From the NCBI RefSeq assembly GCF_947496195.1, contig NZ_CANMBY010000001.1, positions 496,001 through 560,000 on the forward strand: DNA of 64,000 nt, written 5' to 3'. Each line of letters opens with the position of its first letter. Within the stretch, counting starts at the first letter, position 1. Shown one piece after another: positions 36,051 to 44,180 of the stretch. The stretch comes from an uncultured Polaribacter sp. Its GTDB lineage: Bacteria; Bacteroidota; Bacteroidia; Flavobacteriales; Flavobacteriaceae. The position numbers and the translations under genes were made by a program. The notes under the pieces are model-generated. The model saw only the letters and a list, made by a program, of their open reading frames with translations. It was not told the DNA's origin and made no database searches.

Positions 36051-36120
36051 TTTTAAACTTTATTTACATTTTCTACATTCAAGTTATTTTTTACTACTTT
36101 TCGTGGTTTAAAAAATAATT

Positions 36121-37662
36121 ATGTCTAAAAAAATAGCATTTATTGCATTCGTAGTTTCTCTTGGAGGATTTTTATTTGGTTTTGATGCAGGTATTATCTC
36201 TGGTGTGATGTCTTATGCTAGTCCAGAATTTAACTTAGATGACATTCAATCTGGTTGGGTAGTAAGTTCACCTTCCTTTGCAGCAATGATTGCAATGCTA
36301 TTTTCTGGTAGATTAAGTGATAAAATAGGGCGCAAAAAAATTTTAATTATTGTAGCATTTTTATATGCAATCTCTGCACTTCTATCTGCAATAGCTACTT
36401 CATACGAAATGCTTTATATAGCAAGAATGATTGGTGGATTAGCTTTTGGAGCAGCATTAGTATTAGCACCAATGTATATTGCAGAAGTTTCTACAGCTAA
36501 AAACAGAGGAAAGCTTGTTGCTATTCAGCAATTAAATATTGTACTTGGGTTTTTTGCTGCGTTTTTAAGTAATTACTTTTTTAATAAATACAATACTCCA
36601 GAAAGTACGTTTCTTACAGATACAAATGTTTGGAGATGGATGCTAGGTGTAGAACTAATTCCTGCTTTATTCTATTTTATTGCATTATTTTTTGTTCCTA
36701 GAAGTCCTAGGTGGTTGTTCTTAAAAGAAAAACTAGAGGAAGCTAAAAGAGTTTTACAAAATATTCATGGAGATTTAGTTGCTAAATCTGAAATGGATGC
36801 TATTGTAAAAAATGCTGAAAAAGAAGAACAAATAAAATCAAGAGTAAATATTACAGACTTAATTAAACCTGGTTTACGCTTTATTTTTGTAGTAGGATTT
36901 GTTATTGGTATTTTACAACAAATTACGGGTATAAATGCTGTTTACTTTTATGCAACGTCTATATTCAAACAAACAGGAATTGGAACAGACGCTGCTTTTT
37001 CTTCTGGTATTTTATTAAGTTCAATAACAGTAATTTTTACTTTAATTTCTATGTATTTAATTGATAGAGTAGGTAGAAGACCTTTGTTATTAGTAGGTAC
37101 TTTTGGTATTGCTTTTAGCCTATTATTATGTGCTTATGGATTTAAACAAGCTACTTATCAACTTACTTCAGAAAAAATTGAAGCCTTAAGTTTTAGTGGT
37201 TCAGAAAAATTACAAACTATTGCCAATAAACAATATAGTTTTGATGTTGATTTTAAAAATGAATTAAAATCGATTTTAGGAAATCAATTATATGCTAAAA
37301 ATGATGGTGAAATTTTAGAAGCAGCAACAACTATAAATGCAAATTTAGTTTTAATTGGTATTCTTGGTTTTATTGCTTGTTTTGCCTTTTCTTTAGGCCC
37401 TGTAATGTGGGTGTTATTATCAGAGTTATATCCTTTAAAATATAGAGGTTTAGCAATAGGAATTATTGCCTTTGTAAACTCTTTAGTAAGCTCTATTATT
37501 CAACTTATTTTCCCTTGGGAATTGTCTAATTTAGGAAACGCTATGTCGTTTTTCTTATTTGGTATTATTGCGTTAATTGGCTTTTTTATCATGCTTAAAA
37601 TAGTCCCTGAAACCAAAGGAAAATCTTTGGAAGAAATTGAAAAGGAATTTGTGAATGCGTAA
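36121..37662 (+). CDS. Sugar:proton symporter of the MFS sugar porter family
   Basis: A 513-residue major facilitator of the SP family with 12 membrane segments. The signatures are GGFLFGFDAGIISG at 16-29, the cytoplasmic loop GRLSDKIGRKK, RSPRWLF near 195, DRVGRRPLLL near 317, and PETKGKSLEEIEKEF at the C-terminus. A segment of about 65 residues between TM9 and TM10 (about 345-400) is longer than in E. coli XylE and probably lies outside the membrane. The substrate is a monosaccharide but cannot be named. The HDAC-like gene follows within nine bases. Confidence 0.9.
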   Translation: MSKKIAFIAFVVSLGGFLFGFDAGIISGVMSYASPEFNLDDIQSGWVVSSPSFAAMIAMLFSGRLSDKIGRKKILIIVAFLYAISALLSAIATSYEMLYIARMIGGLAFGAALVLAPMYIAEVSTAKNRGKLVAIQQLNIVLGFFAAFLSNYFFNKYNTPESTFLTDTNVWRWMLGVELIPALFYFIALFFVPRSPRWLFLKEKLEEAKRVLQNIHGDLVAKSEMDAIVKNAEKEEQIKSRVNITDLIKPGLRFIFVVGFVIGILQQITGINAVYFYATSIFKQTGIGTDAAFSSGILLSSITVIFTLISMYLIDRVGRRPLLLVGTFGIAFSLLLCAYGFKQATYQLTSEKIEALSFSGSEKLQTIANKQYSFDVDFKNELKSILGNQLYAKNDGEILEAATTINANLVLIGILGFIACFAFSLGPVMWVLLSELYPLKYRGLAIGIIAFVNSLVSSIIQLIFPWELSNLGNAMSFFLFGIIALIGFFIMLKIVPETKGKSLEEIEKEFVNA

Positions 37663-37670
37663 ATTTGTAT

Positions 37671-38573
37671 ATGCTTAAAATTGCACATCATGTAATTTAC
37701 AACCATCCTTTAAAAGAAGGGCATCGTTTTCCTATGGAAAAGTATGATTTGTTACCTCAACAACTTATTTATGAAGGCACTTGTACTGAGGAAAACTTTT
37801 TTGAGCCTGAAATACCCAATAACAAACACTTTTTTACAGTTCATGAACCCGAATATTTTTTCGATTTATTAAACATTACTTTAGACCAAAAAGCGGCCAG
37901 AAGAATAGGGTTTCCACTATCTGAAGTCTTAATTGAACGCGAAATGATTATTGCAGATGGCACCATGAAAGCTTCAGAATTTGCCTTACAACATGGTATT
38001 GCCATGAATATTGCTGGAGGCACACATCATGCATTTACTAATAAAGGTGAAGCTTTTTGCTTGCTAAATGACCAAGCTATAGGTGCTAAATATTTACAAA
38101 ATAAAGGTTTAGTTAAGAAAGTGCTTATTGTAGATTTAGACGTACATCAAGGAAATGGAACTGCAGAAATTTTTAAGAATGATGATTCTGTTTTTACCTT
38201 TTCTATGCATGGTAAAAGTAATTATCCTTTTGTAAAAGAACAATCAGATTTAGATATTGCTTTAGAAAATGAAACAAAAGACGATGAATATTTAACCATC
38301 TTAAAAGAAACATTACCAAAACTCATCAAACAAGAAAAACCAGATTTTATTTATTATTTGTGTGGTGTAGATGTTGTTGAAACAGATAAATTAGGGAAAC
38401 TCTCTTTATCTATAGAGGGTTGTGCAGCAAGAGATCGATTTGTGCTACAAACTTGCTTTGATGAAAAAATTCCTGTAATGTGTTCTATGGGTGGTGGTTA
38501 TTCTAAAGATGTAAACATAGTTGTAGAAGCTCATGCAAATACATTTCGATTAGCTCAAGAAATATATTTTTAA
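37671..38573 (+). CDS. Histone-deacetylase-superfamily amidohydrolase
   Basis: About 300 residues from ATG 37671 (a TTG six bases earlier is in frame but less likely). The zinc deacetylase fold is shown by the H-H pair in GGTHHAFTNKG, the metal ligands D and H in DLDVHQGNGTAEIF, and the later D in LCGVDVVETDKLGKLSLS. Prokaryotic relatives act on acetylated polyamines or on acetoin-linked substrates. There is no signal peptide, so it is cytoplasmic. It is likely translated from the same transcript as the sugar symporter, nine bases upstream. Confidence 0.88.
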   Translation: MLKIAHHVIYNHPLKEGHRFPMEKYDLLPQQLIYEGTCTEENFFEPEIPNNKHFFTVHEPEYFFDLLNITLDQKAARRIGFPLSEVLIEREMIIADGTMKASEFALQHGIAMNIAGGTHHAFTNKGEAFCLLNDQAIGAKYLQNKGLVKKVLIVDLDVHQGNGTAEIFKNDDSVFTFSMHGKSNYPFVKEQSDLDIALENETKDDEYLTILKETLPKLIKQEKPDFIYYLCGVDVVETDKLGKLSLSIEGCAARDRFVLQTCFDEKIPVMCSMGGGYSKDVNIVVEAHANTFRLAQEIYF

Positions 38574-38652
38574 TAGAATTTTTAGTTTTTTATAATTTTT
38601 TTAGTTTTTTGGAATGATTATTGTTAAATTTTACAAAAAAATCTAACTAACT

Positions 38653-41025
38653 ATGAAAATAATTAAAAATTCCCCATCTACTAAATTTGCTTTTTTATCT
38701 CTTTTTTTTTCAATTATTACTGTTTCTGGACAACAGTCTTTTAAAAACCTAGAAATTGAATCTGAATTTAAAAACTACACTCAGCCTTATGAAGAAGTAA
38801 TGTATGCCCACATTAACAAAACAAAATTTATTAAAGGCGAAACTATTGGTTTTACAGTGTATGCTTTAAATAAAAAAAATAAAATACTTTCTTCAGTTAC
38901 CTCTAACATATATTGTGTTATTACAGATAAAGATAATAATGTAATTAAAGAGCAAATGATAAAAGCAAAAGATGGTATTGCAAATGGCTCTTTTACTATT
39001 GATAAAAAATTTAAAGATGGTAACTTTAATCTTAAGGTATTTACAAATTGGATGATGAACTTTTCTCCTCAAAATATTTTTGTAGAAAATTTTGAGGTTT
39101 TAAGTACAAAATCTAATCAAAATAAAGGTAAATCAGAAAGATCTAAAAAAATAGACTTACAGTTTTTGCCAGAAAGTGGGCATCTTTTAAGAGATGTATT
39201 AAATACAGTAGGTGTAATTGCAAAAGATTCTTTAGGATTTGGCATTTCTAATTTAGAAGGTAAAATTGTTGATTCTAACAATAAAGAAATCACCAATTTT
39301 AAATTAAATAAAATGGGTATTGGACGTGTTTCGTTTATTCCTAAATATGTAGAAAGGTATAATGCTGTTATAGATTATAAAGGTAAAAAACAAACCATTT
39401 TATTAAATAACAAGGTTGAAAATAAAGGTGTAATTTTAAAAATTTCTTCTAATAATGAACAAGCAATAGTATCTGTTGTTGCAAATGAATATACTAAAGC
39501 ATTTACTAAGAATAATAAGTATACCCTTATTTTACATGATGGTAAAAACATTGAAGAAATACCTATACATTTTGAAGATAAACTTACAATATCTTTAAAA
39601 GTACCTTTAGAAAAATTATCAAAAGGGATTAATGTTTTTACTTTATTTAATGAAGATAATATTCCTGTTTCAGAAAGGTTATTCTTCAACTTTAAAGGAT
39701 TAAATCTTAAAGAAAGTAAATTAATTTCTTCAAATACAAACAATGGTAAAACAAGTGTAAATTTTCAATTTAACAATATAAACAACACTAATTACAATAA
39801 TGTAAGTGTTTCTGTTTTACCAAAAGGCACTAAATCTTACAGAAAAAGTAATAATATGATTTCTCAAGTTCTGTTAAAACCCTACATAAATGGTTTTGTA
39901 GAAAATGCGAATTATTATTTTTCTGACATCAACCAGCAAAAAAAACACGAACTAGATAATTTATTAATTACTCAAGGATGGAGTAGCTATGATTGGATGA
40001 CTATTTTTAACAATAAAAATAAATTCAACTACACTTTTGATGAAGGTATTACTATAAAGTTTAATGTACCTACAAAGAAAAAAGAGAGTAATTTTTTAAT
40101 ACATCCATTAAAAGAAAATGAACCAAAACTTATCTCTTTTGACGATAAGATAAAATCTTTTACAGCTTATAAGTACTTTCCTGAAGATGATGAAAAATTG
40201 TACTTATCTAAAATTAGTAAGAGTGGTAAAGTAGAAAATGTACCTGTTTACGCTCAATTATTTCCAAATGTAATTCCAAGTTTAAAAAATAAAGTTTCTT
40301 TTTTAAAAACTAAACCTACTTACTACACATTTGAGAATTTAGTTGACATCAACAACTTTATCAATTTAAACAATTCAGAAGTTTTAGATGAAATTCAAAT
40401 AAAAGCAAAAACTGAAAGAGATCGTATAGAAAAAATAAGAAATAGTGCTTTTGGTAGAGTACAGTTTTTAAGAGATAATGATAGAAATAATACTTTAGCA
40501 ATTTACTTAAATGCACAAGCAGGAATTTCTGCTAGAGACAATTTTCAAACAGGAAGGTTTGAAGTATACAATAGATCTGCTGGTGGTGTACCTGCTCTAT
40601 ATTTAAATGATTTTTTTACTTTGGATTATAGTTTCTATTTTAATTATTACTTAGACTATGTAGAATATATCGAAATAAATTCTGTTGGTATTGGACCAAT
40701 GACATTTGGGCCTGGAGGTACTATTAAAATCTATGAAAATTATAAAAAATTTAAAAATTACAGACCTACTTTGTCTAAAATTGACTTTCCTGTAACGTTT
40801 ACAAAACCCAAGAAATTTTATATACCAGAATATGCTAATTATAAAAATAATTTCTTTAAAAGTTATGGTGTTTTAGATTGGTTACCTAAAAATAAAATAA
40901 GTGAATCTGGTAATTTAAATTTAGCGTTTAATAGTAAAAATGCTAAAGAAGTTGTTTTGTTTATTGAAGGTATAACCGAAAATGGAGATTTTATATTAGA
41001 TGAAAAAATTATAAAAATTGATTAA
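38653..41025 (+). CDS. Exported protein with MG2-like domains and a TonB plug domain but no barrel
   Basis: A 790-residue protein with a signal peptide (cut near TVSGQQ). The first 250 residues resemble alpha-2-macroglobulin MG2-type domains (HINKTKFIKGETIGFTVYALN). The region from about 575 to 700 resembles the plug of TonB-dependent receptors: VLDEIQIKAK, then VPALYLNDFF, YVEYIEINSVGIG and FGPGGTIKIYE. No beta barrel follows, since the protein ends about 90 residues later. It is a single-gene unit with its own terminator. Related proteins are often annotated carboxypeptidase-like or TonB-plug proteins, of unknown role. Confidence 0.7.
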   Translation: MKIIKNSPSTKFAFLSLFFSIITVSGQQSFKNLEIESEFKNYTQPYEEVMYAHINKTKFIKGETIGFTVYALNKKNKILSSVTSNIYCVITDKDNNVIKEQMIKAKDGIANGSFTIDKKFKDGNFNLKVFTNWMMNFSPQNIFVENFEVLSTKSNQNKGKSERSKKIDLQFLPESGHLLRDVLNTVGVIAKDSLGFGISNLEGKIVDSNNKEITNFKLNKMGIGRVSFIPKYVERYNAVIDYKGKKQTILLNNKVENKGVILKISSNNEQAIVSVVANEYTKAFTKNNKYTLILHDGKNIEEIPIHFEDKLTISLKVPLEKLSKGINVFTLFNEDNIPVSERLFFNFKGLNLKESKLISSNTNNGKTSVNFQFNNINNTNYNNVSVSVLPKGTKSYRKSNNMISQVLLKPYINGFVENANYYFSDINQQKKHELDNLLITQGWSSYDWMTIFNNKNKFNYTFDEGITIKFNVPTKKKESNFLIHPLKENEPKLISFDDKIKSFTAYKYFPEDDEKLYLSKISKSGKVENVPVYAQLFPNVIPSLKNKVSFLKTKPTYYTFENLVDINNFINLNNSEVLDEIQIKAKTERDRIEKIRNSAFGRVQFLRDNDRNNTLAIYLNAQAGISARDNFQTGRFEVYNRSAGGVPALYLNDFFTLDYSFYFNYYLDYVEYIEINSVGIGPMTFGPGGTIKIYENYKKFKNYRPTLSKIDFPVTFTKPKKFYIPEYANYKNNFFKSYGVLDWLPKNKISESGNLNLAFNSKNAKEVVLFIEGITENGDFILDEKIIKID

Positions 41026-41061
41026 TTGTTATTACAAAAATTGAAATAAAATGTTATTAAT

Positions 41062-41089
41062 AAAAAATCCGCTAATAAGCGGATTTTTT
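41062..41089. terminator. Bidirectional intrinsic terminator
   Basis: AAAAAATCCGC (41062-41072) and GCGGATTTTTT (41079-41089) form an 11-bp stem with loop TAATAA and T-runs on both strands, between the convergent plug-domain and GIN-domain genes. Confidence 0.9.
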
Positions 41090-41092
41090 ATT

Positions 41093-41971
41093 TTAAAATA
41101 ATTTTACAGTCTTACCTACATCTTCTGGTTTTATTTTTACTAATAATTTCCTTAAACCTAATTTATTTACTTTGTAAACTTTTGTACCTACAGACCAATT
41201 TTCTTTTCTTGTAGAAAAAGGCATCATTGGAAAACCATATCCAAATTTACTTCCATCAGATTTTGGTCCTACTACTACAAAATGATTTCTATTACTAGAA
41301 TTATTTTTAATTTTAAAACGTATCCAACTTACTTTTGTGTTTTCTACTTTCTTTGTCTTAGCTATAGCTTTTTTTGTATCTCCTTTTAAAGATTTTGGTG
41401 TATTCACTAATATCAGTCTTCCATCATTTTTAATGATAGAATTAATTTCATTTTCTGCAAATACTTTAGCTTTTCCATAACCCCAAATATTAGCTCTAAC
41501 ATTCTTTGCTTTTAGTTTAGAAGCATCTATTTCTCCATTTTCTAAACCTATATTAAACTGTGCTACTTTACCAGAAACAATAACATTGCCTATTGGAGCC
41601 ATTACATTTAAATAATCAGAATCTATATTAATGATTTGCAATGTTTCATGTGTACCTGTTTCTACTCTTCTTAAATTTGGTGCTCCAATTTTAATATTTA
41701 TTTTTTGTGAAGCTTGAATCCATTTTAGTTGATCTAAATGTAGTTTACCTTCTAATACCTCAGTATCAATTTTATCAAAAAGATTGCTGTCTGTTGTAAT
41801 TGTCATCAATTCTTTAGCAGCATAATCAATAGTAATTTTTGCGTATAAATTAATTTTTATTTCCTCTACATTTTCTAGTGAAAAAGTTCTAGTTTCTATT
41901 TTTTTATTTCCTTTTATTTGAGCATTTATAGATGTTGTAATCAATAATGCTATGATGATTATTTTTTTCAT
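41093..41971 (-). CDS. GIN-domain (DUF2807) envelope protein
   Basis: I start at ATG 41971 (MKKIIIIALLITTSINAQ), which gives a clear signal peptide. The longer frame from 42073 overlaps the upstream lipoprotein gene and adds 34 residues before the signal. The protein of about 292 residues has a GIN/DUF2807 right-handed beta fold (about 25-210): TFSLENVEEIKINLYAKITI, then LRRVETGTHETLQI and a run of short beta repeats. A basic C-terminal part follows, with aromatic motifs. Such domains often act as envelope adhesin or sensor modules. It is the third gene of the doxX operon. Confidence 0.7.
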   Translation of the reverse strand: MKKIIIIALLITTSINAQIKGNKKIETRTFSLENVEEIKINLYAKITIDYAAKELMTITTDSNLFDKIDTEVLEGKLHLDQLKWIQASQKINIKIGAPNLRRVETGTHETLQIINIDSDYLNVMAPIGNVIVSGKVAQFNIGLENGEIDASKLKAKNVRANIWGYGKAKVFAENEINSIIKNDGRLILVNTPKSLKGDTKKAIAKTKKVENTKVSWIRFKIKNNSSNRNHFVVVGPKSDGSKFGYGFPMMPFSTRKENWSVGTKVYKVNKLGLRKLLVKIKPEDVGKTVKLF

Positions 41972-41978
41972 GATTGTT

Positions 41979-42362
41979 TTATTTTCTAGTGATTCCTGAT
42001 TGTTCTTTATTAAATGTAGTTTTGTAGATAATGGTTTCTGCTTTGTATTCAAAAACAATTTCTCTATTGTCACTTCCTTTTAATTCGTAATCATTTCCGT
42101 TTTTAACAAACTTAAAATTAATGCCATAAACAGCTGTTTTTTCATTAAAAGTAGCTTCATAAATTCCGTCTTTATTCTCATCTGTTAAAGGGTAAGACTC
42201 TCTCCATTGATTAGGTAAAAAGTTTCCTCTAATTCCTATAGATTCGATATTTTCTAATCCATTTGTATCTACTAAAAAAGTAACTTTTTTATCAAATTCT
42301 TCCTGAACACAACTTGTAAATATTATAGTTGTTATGGTTAAAAGTGTCATTAATTTTTTCAT
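41979..42362 (-). CDS. Lipoprotein with CBM48/AMPK-like fold
   Basis: A 127-residue lipoprotein with cysteine 18 after MKKLMTLLTITTIIFTS. The mature part (SIGIRGNFLPNQWRESYPLTDENKDGIYEATFNEK) resembles the glycogen-binding domain of AMPK/CBM48 proteins, a small beta sandwich that binds polysaccharide or protein. It lies seven bases before the GIN-domain gene and 24 after doxX, so it is the middle gene of a three-gene operon. Function is not known. Confidence 0.65.
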   Translation of the reverse strand: MKKLMTLLTITTIIFTSCVQEEFDKKVTFLVDTNGLENIESIGIRGNFLPNQWRESYPLTDENKDGIYEATFNEKTAVYGINFKFVKNGNDYELKGSDNREIVFEYKAETIIYKTTFNKEQSGITRK

Positions 42363-42386
42363 TTTTATAAATTTTAGTTATAGTTA

Positions 42387-42893
42387 TTATTTTGTCTTTG
42401 AAAGAAGTTTCTTTGAGATTAAGTAGTCGATTCCAAATCGTCCAGATCCTAAATACAAATGATAGATTGCAACCCATAAAAAACCCATTGCTGGTAACAT
42501 TGCCCAAGTTCCTTGACCCCATTTTTGAAGAAAAATAGCCACTAACATTGTACACATAATTAAGAAAGAAGCTATTCTTGTTTTAAAGCCTAGTGCAAGA
42601 AATAAACCACCAACTGCTTCAGCAAATGCACCCATCCAAGCAAAAAATACAGGGAATAACGCAAAAATACCTCCATATTCTGCAACGTCTTTTGGAAACC
42701 AGGCTACAACTTCAAAAAAACCAAGATTAGCAGTATTAGACCAGGGTAAGCCAAATTTGTCTGATCCAAAACTTAAGGTTAATAACATACCACATACAAA
42801 TCTTGGAATTGTAAAAAGTAAATCTGCAAACCAATGTTTTTGAATTACAGGTGTAATAATTGTTTTTGATAATTTTAAAAAGTGTGTTTTCAT
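42387..42893 (-). CDS. DoxX-family membrane protein
   Basis: I start at ATG 42893 (MKTHFLKLSKTIITPVIQKHWFADLL). A longer frame from 42929 adds 12 residues. The protein of about 168 residues has four membrane segments, with the DoxX features PRFVCGMLLTLSFGSDKFG, FAEAVGGLFLALGFKTRIASFLI, and WGQGTWAMLPAMGFLWVAIYHLYLGSGRFGID. DoxX proteins are linked to redox balance or to unknown membrane steps. It is first in the doxX, lipoprotein, GIN operon, and its upstream region carries direct repeats that may bind the adjacent AraC regulator. Confidence 0.82.
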   Translation of the reverse strand: MKTHFLKLSKTIITPVIQKHWFADLLFTIPRFVCGMLLTLSFGSDKFGLPWSNTANLGFFEVVAWFPKDVAEYGGIFALFPVFFAWMGAFAEAVGGLFLALGFKTRIASFLIMCTMLVAIFLQKWGQGTWAMLPAMGFLWVAIYHLYLGSGRFGIDYLISKKLLSKTK

Positions 42894-42953
42894 AATAGAT
42901 AAATTTGTTCCATTTTTTTGATGGTACAAAGTTGCTATTTATCTATGCTATGA

Positions 42954-42996
42954 AAGACTTACAACGTATTTATAAGACTTAAATACGATTTGAGAC
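42954..42996. promoter_or_regulatory. Repeats upstream of doxX, candidate AraC-regulator sites
   Basis: AAGACTTA occurs at 42954-42961 and 42974-42981, exactly 20 bases apart, about two helical turns. The 10-mer GATTTGAGAC at 42987-42996 is shared, on the opposite strand, with 30092-30101 near the paralogous AraC gene. The region lies between the AraC gene and doxX. Confidence 0.45.
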
Positions 42997-42999
42997 GTC

Positions 43000-44175
43000 T
43001 TATTTTGTGATAGAATTTAAAAATTCTGTTGGAGAAATTTGTGTTATTTTTTTAAAAACACGATTAAAAGTAGCTTTGCTATTAAAGCCACAATCGTAAG
43101 CTATACCTAGTAAAGAAAGCTGTTTGTGTTCGCCTAAATTTAGCTTTTCTTTAAATGTATTTACACGATATTCATTAATAAAGTCATTAAAATTTTTATT
43201 GAATCCTGAATTTATAATTTTACTTAATTCAGCACGATTAATTTGTAATTCATCAGATAAATCAGATAAATTTAAATCAGGATTTAGATATGGTTTTTCT
43301 AATTCCATATAACTTTTAAGCTTCTCTATATCTTCTGCTGAAACTTTTTCTTCTTCCTTTTTAACTTGTGGAATACTTTCTGGATTAGGAGAAAAACTAA
43401 AAGATAATTTGTTAAGTTTGGTTGTATCTGTGAAATATCCTTTAATACCTACAAACAAAACAACAATTGCCATAAAAATATTTAACCACCAACGTTGTTC
43501 GTAGTTTAATTCTATAATTAAACTACCTATGATATCTTGCAGTGAACTGTATAAAAATAAAGCCGTAAAAGCAATTAAAAAACTTAAAATCCAATTAAGT
43601 TCTAGCTTATAAGTGTTAGAAAAGTAGGCTTTAATACGTTTTCTGTAATTATAAAATAATTGAAATGTAAACGCTAAATACAATAACATTTGTGCAAAAC
43701 TAACAAAAACCAAAAGGGGTAAAACTATGGGTTCATCTACAGAAAGTTTTAGTATACCATTTTGAGTATCATTAAAACCAGGTTGTAAACTATCATAAAA
43801 ATAAATGCTAAATCTGTATAAGATTAAAGTTATTGCTGGAATAAAATGTATAAAATCTTTCTTTTTAAATGTAAAATTAGATGTTGTAATCGCTTTTACA
43901 TAAAAATAAATAAGTGGAGCTATTGCTATACCTAAAGGAATTAAAAAGTAATTAATTTTAGTATTTCTAAATACATTATACCAACCCATAAAACCAACAG
44001 TATAACAGGTTTGTTGGTAACAAACAATTAATAAAATTAAAGCTAAAAAAAGGTCAGATATATTTTTCTTTTTAATATATCTAGCAAATAATAAGCCTAC
44101 AAAAACTAACCCTTGAACAACTAAAATAAGTAAAGGTGTACTGTAAATATTAAAGTCTGGAAAAGAGAGAAACAT
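43000..44175 (-). CDS. AraC-family regulator with N-terminal membrane domain
   Basis: A 391-residue paralogue of the regulator at 28914-30083. The first about 250 residues form seven or so membrane helices (from LLILVVQGLVFVGLLFARYI), and the last about 100 are an AraC DNA-binding domain (LSDLSDELQINRAELSKIINSGF, and LLGIAYDCGFNSKATFNRVFKKITQISPTEF). It begins five bases after the stop of the molybdenum hydroxylase gene on the same strand, so it is probably cotranscribed with the 2Fe-2S and Mo subunits and may regulate them or the doxX operon next to it. Confidence 0.88.
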   Translation of the reverse strand: MFLSFPDFNIYSTPLLILVVQGLVFVGLLFARYIKKKNISDLFLALILLIVCYQQTCYTVGFMGWYNVFRNTKINYFLIPLGIAIAPLIYFYVKAITTSNFTFKKKDFIHFIPAITLILYRFSIYFYDSLQPGFNDTQNGILKLSVDEPIVLPLLVFVSFAQMLLYLAFTFQLFYNYRKRIKAYFSNTYKLELNWILSFLIAFTALFLYSSLQDIIGSLIIELNYEQRWWLNIFMAIVVLFVGIKGYFTDTTKLNKLSFSFSPNPESIPQVKKEEEKVSAEDIEKLKSYMELEKPYLNPDLNLSDLSDELQINRAELSKIINSGFNKNFNDFINEYRVNTFKEKLNLGEHKQLSLLGIAYDCGFNSKATFNRVFKKITQISPTEFLNSITK

Positions 44176-44180
44176 GGTTT

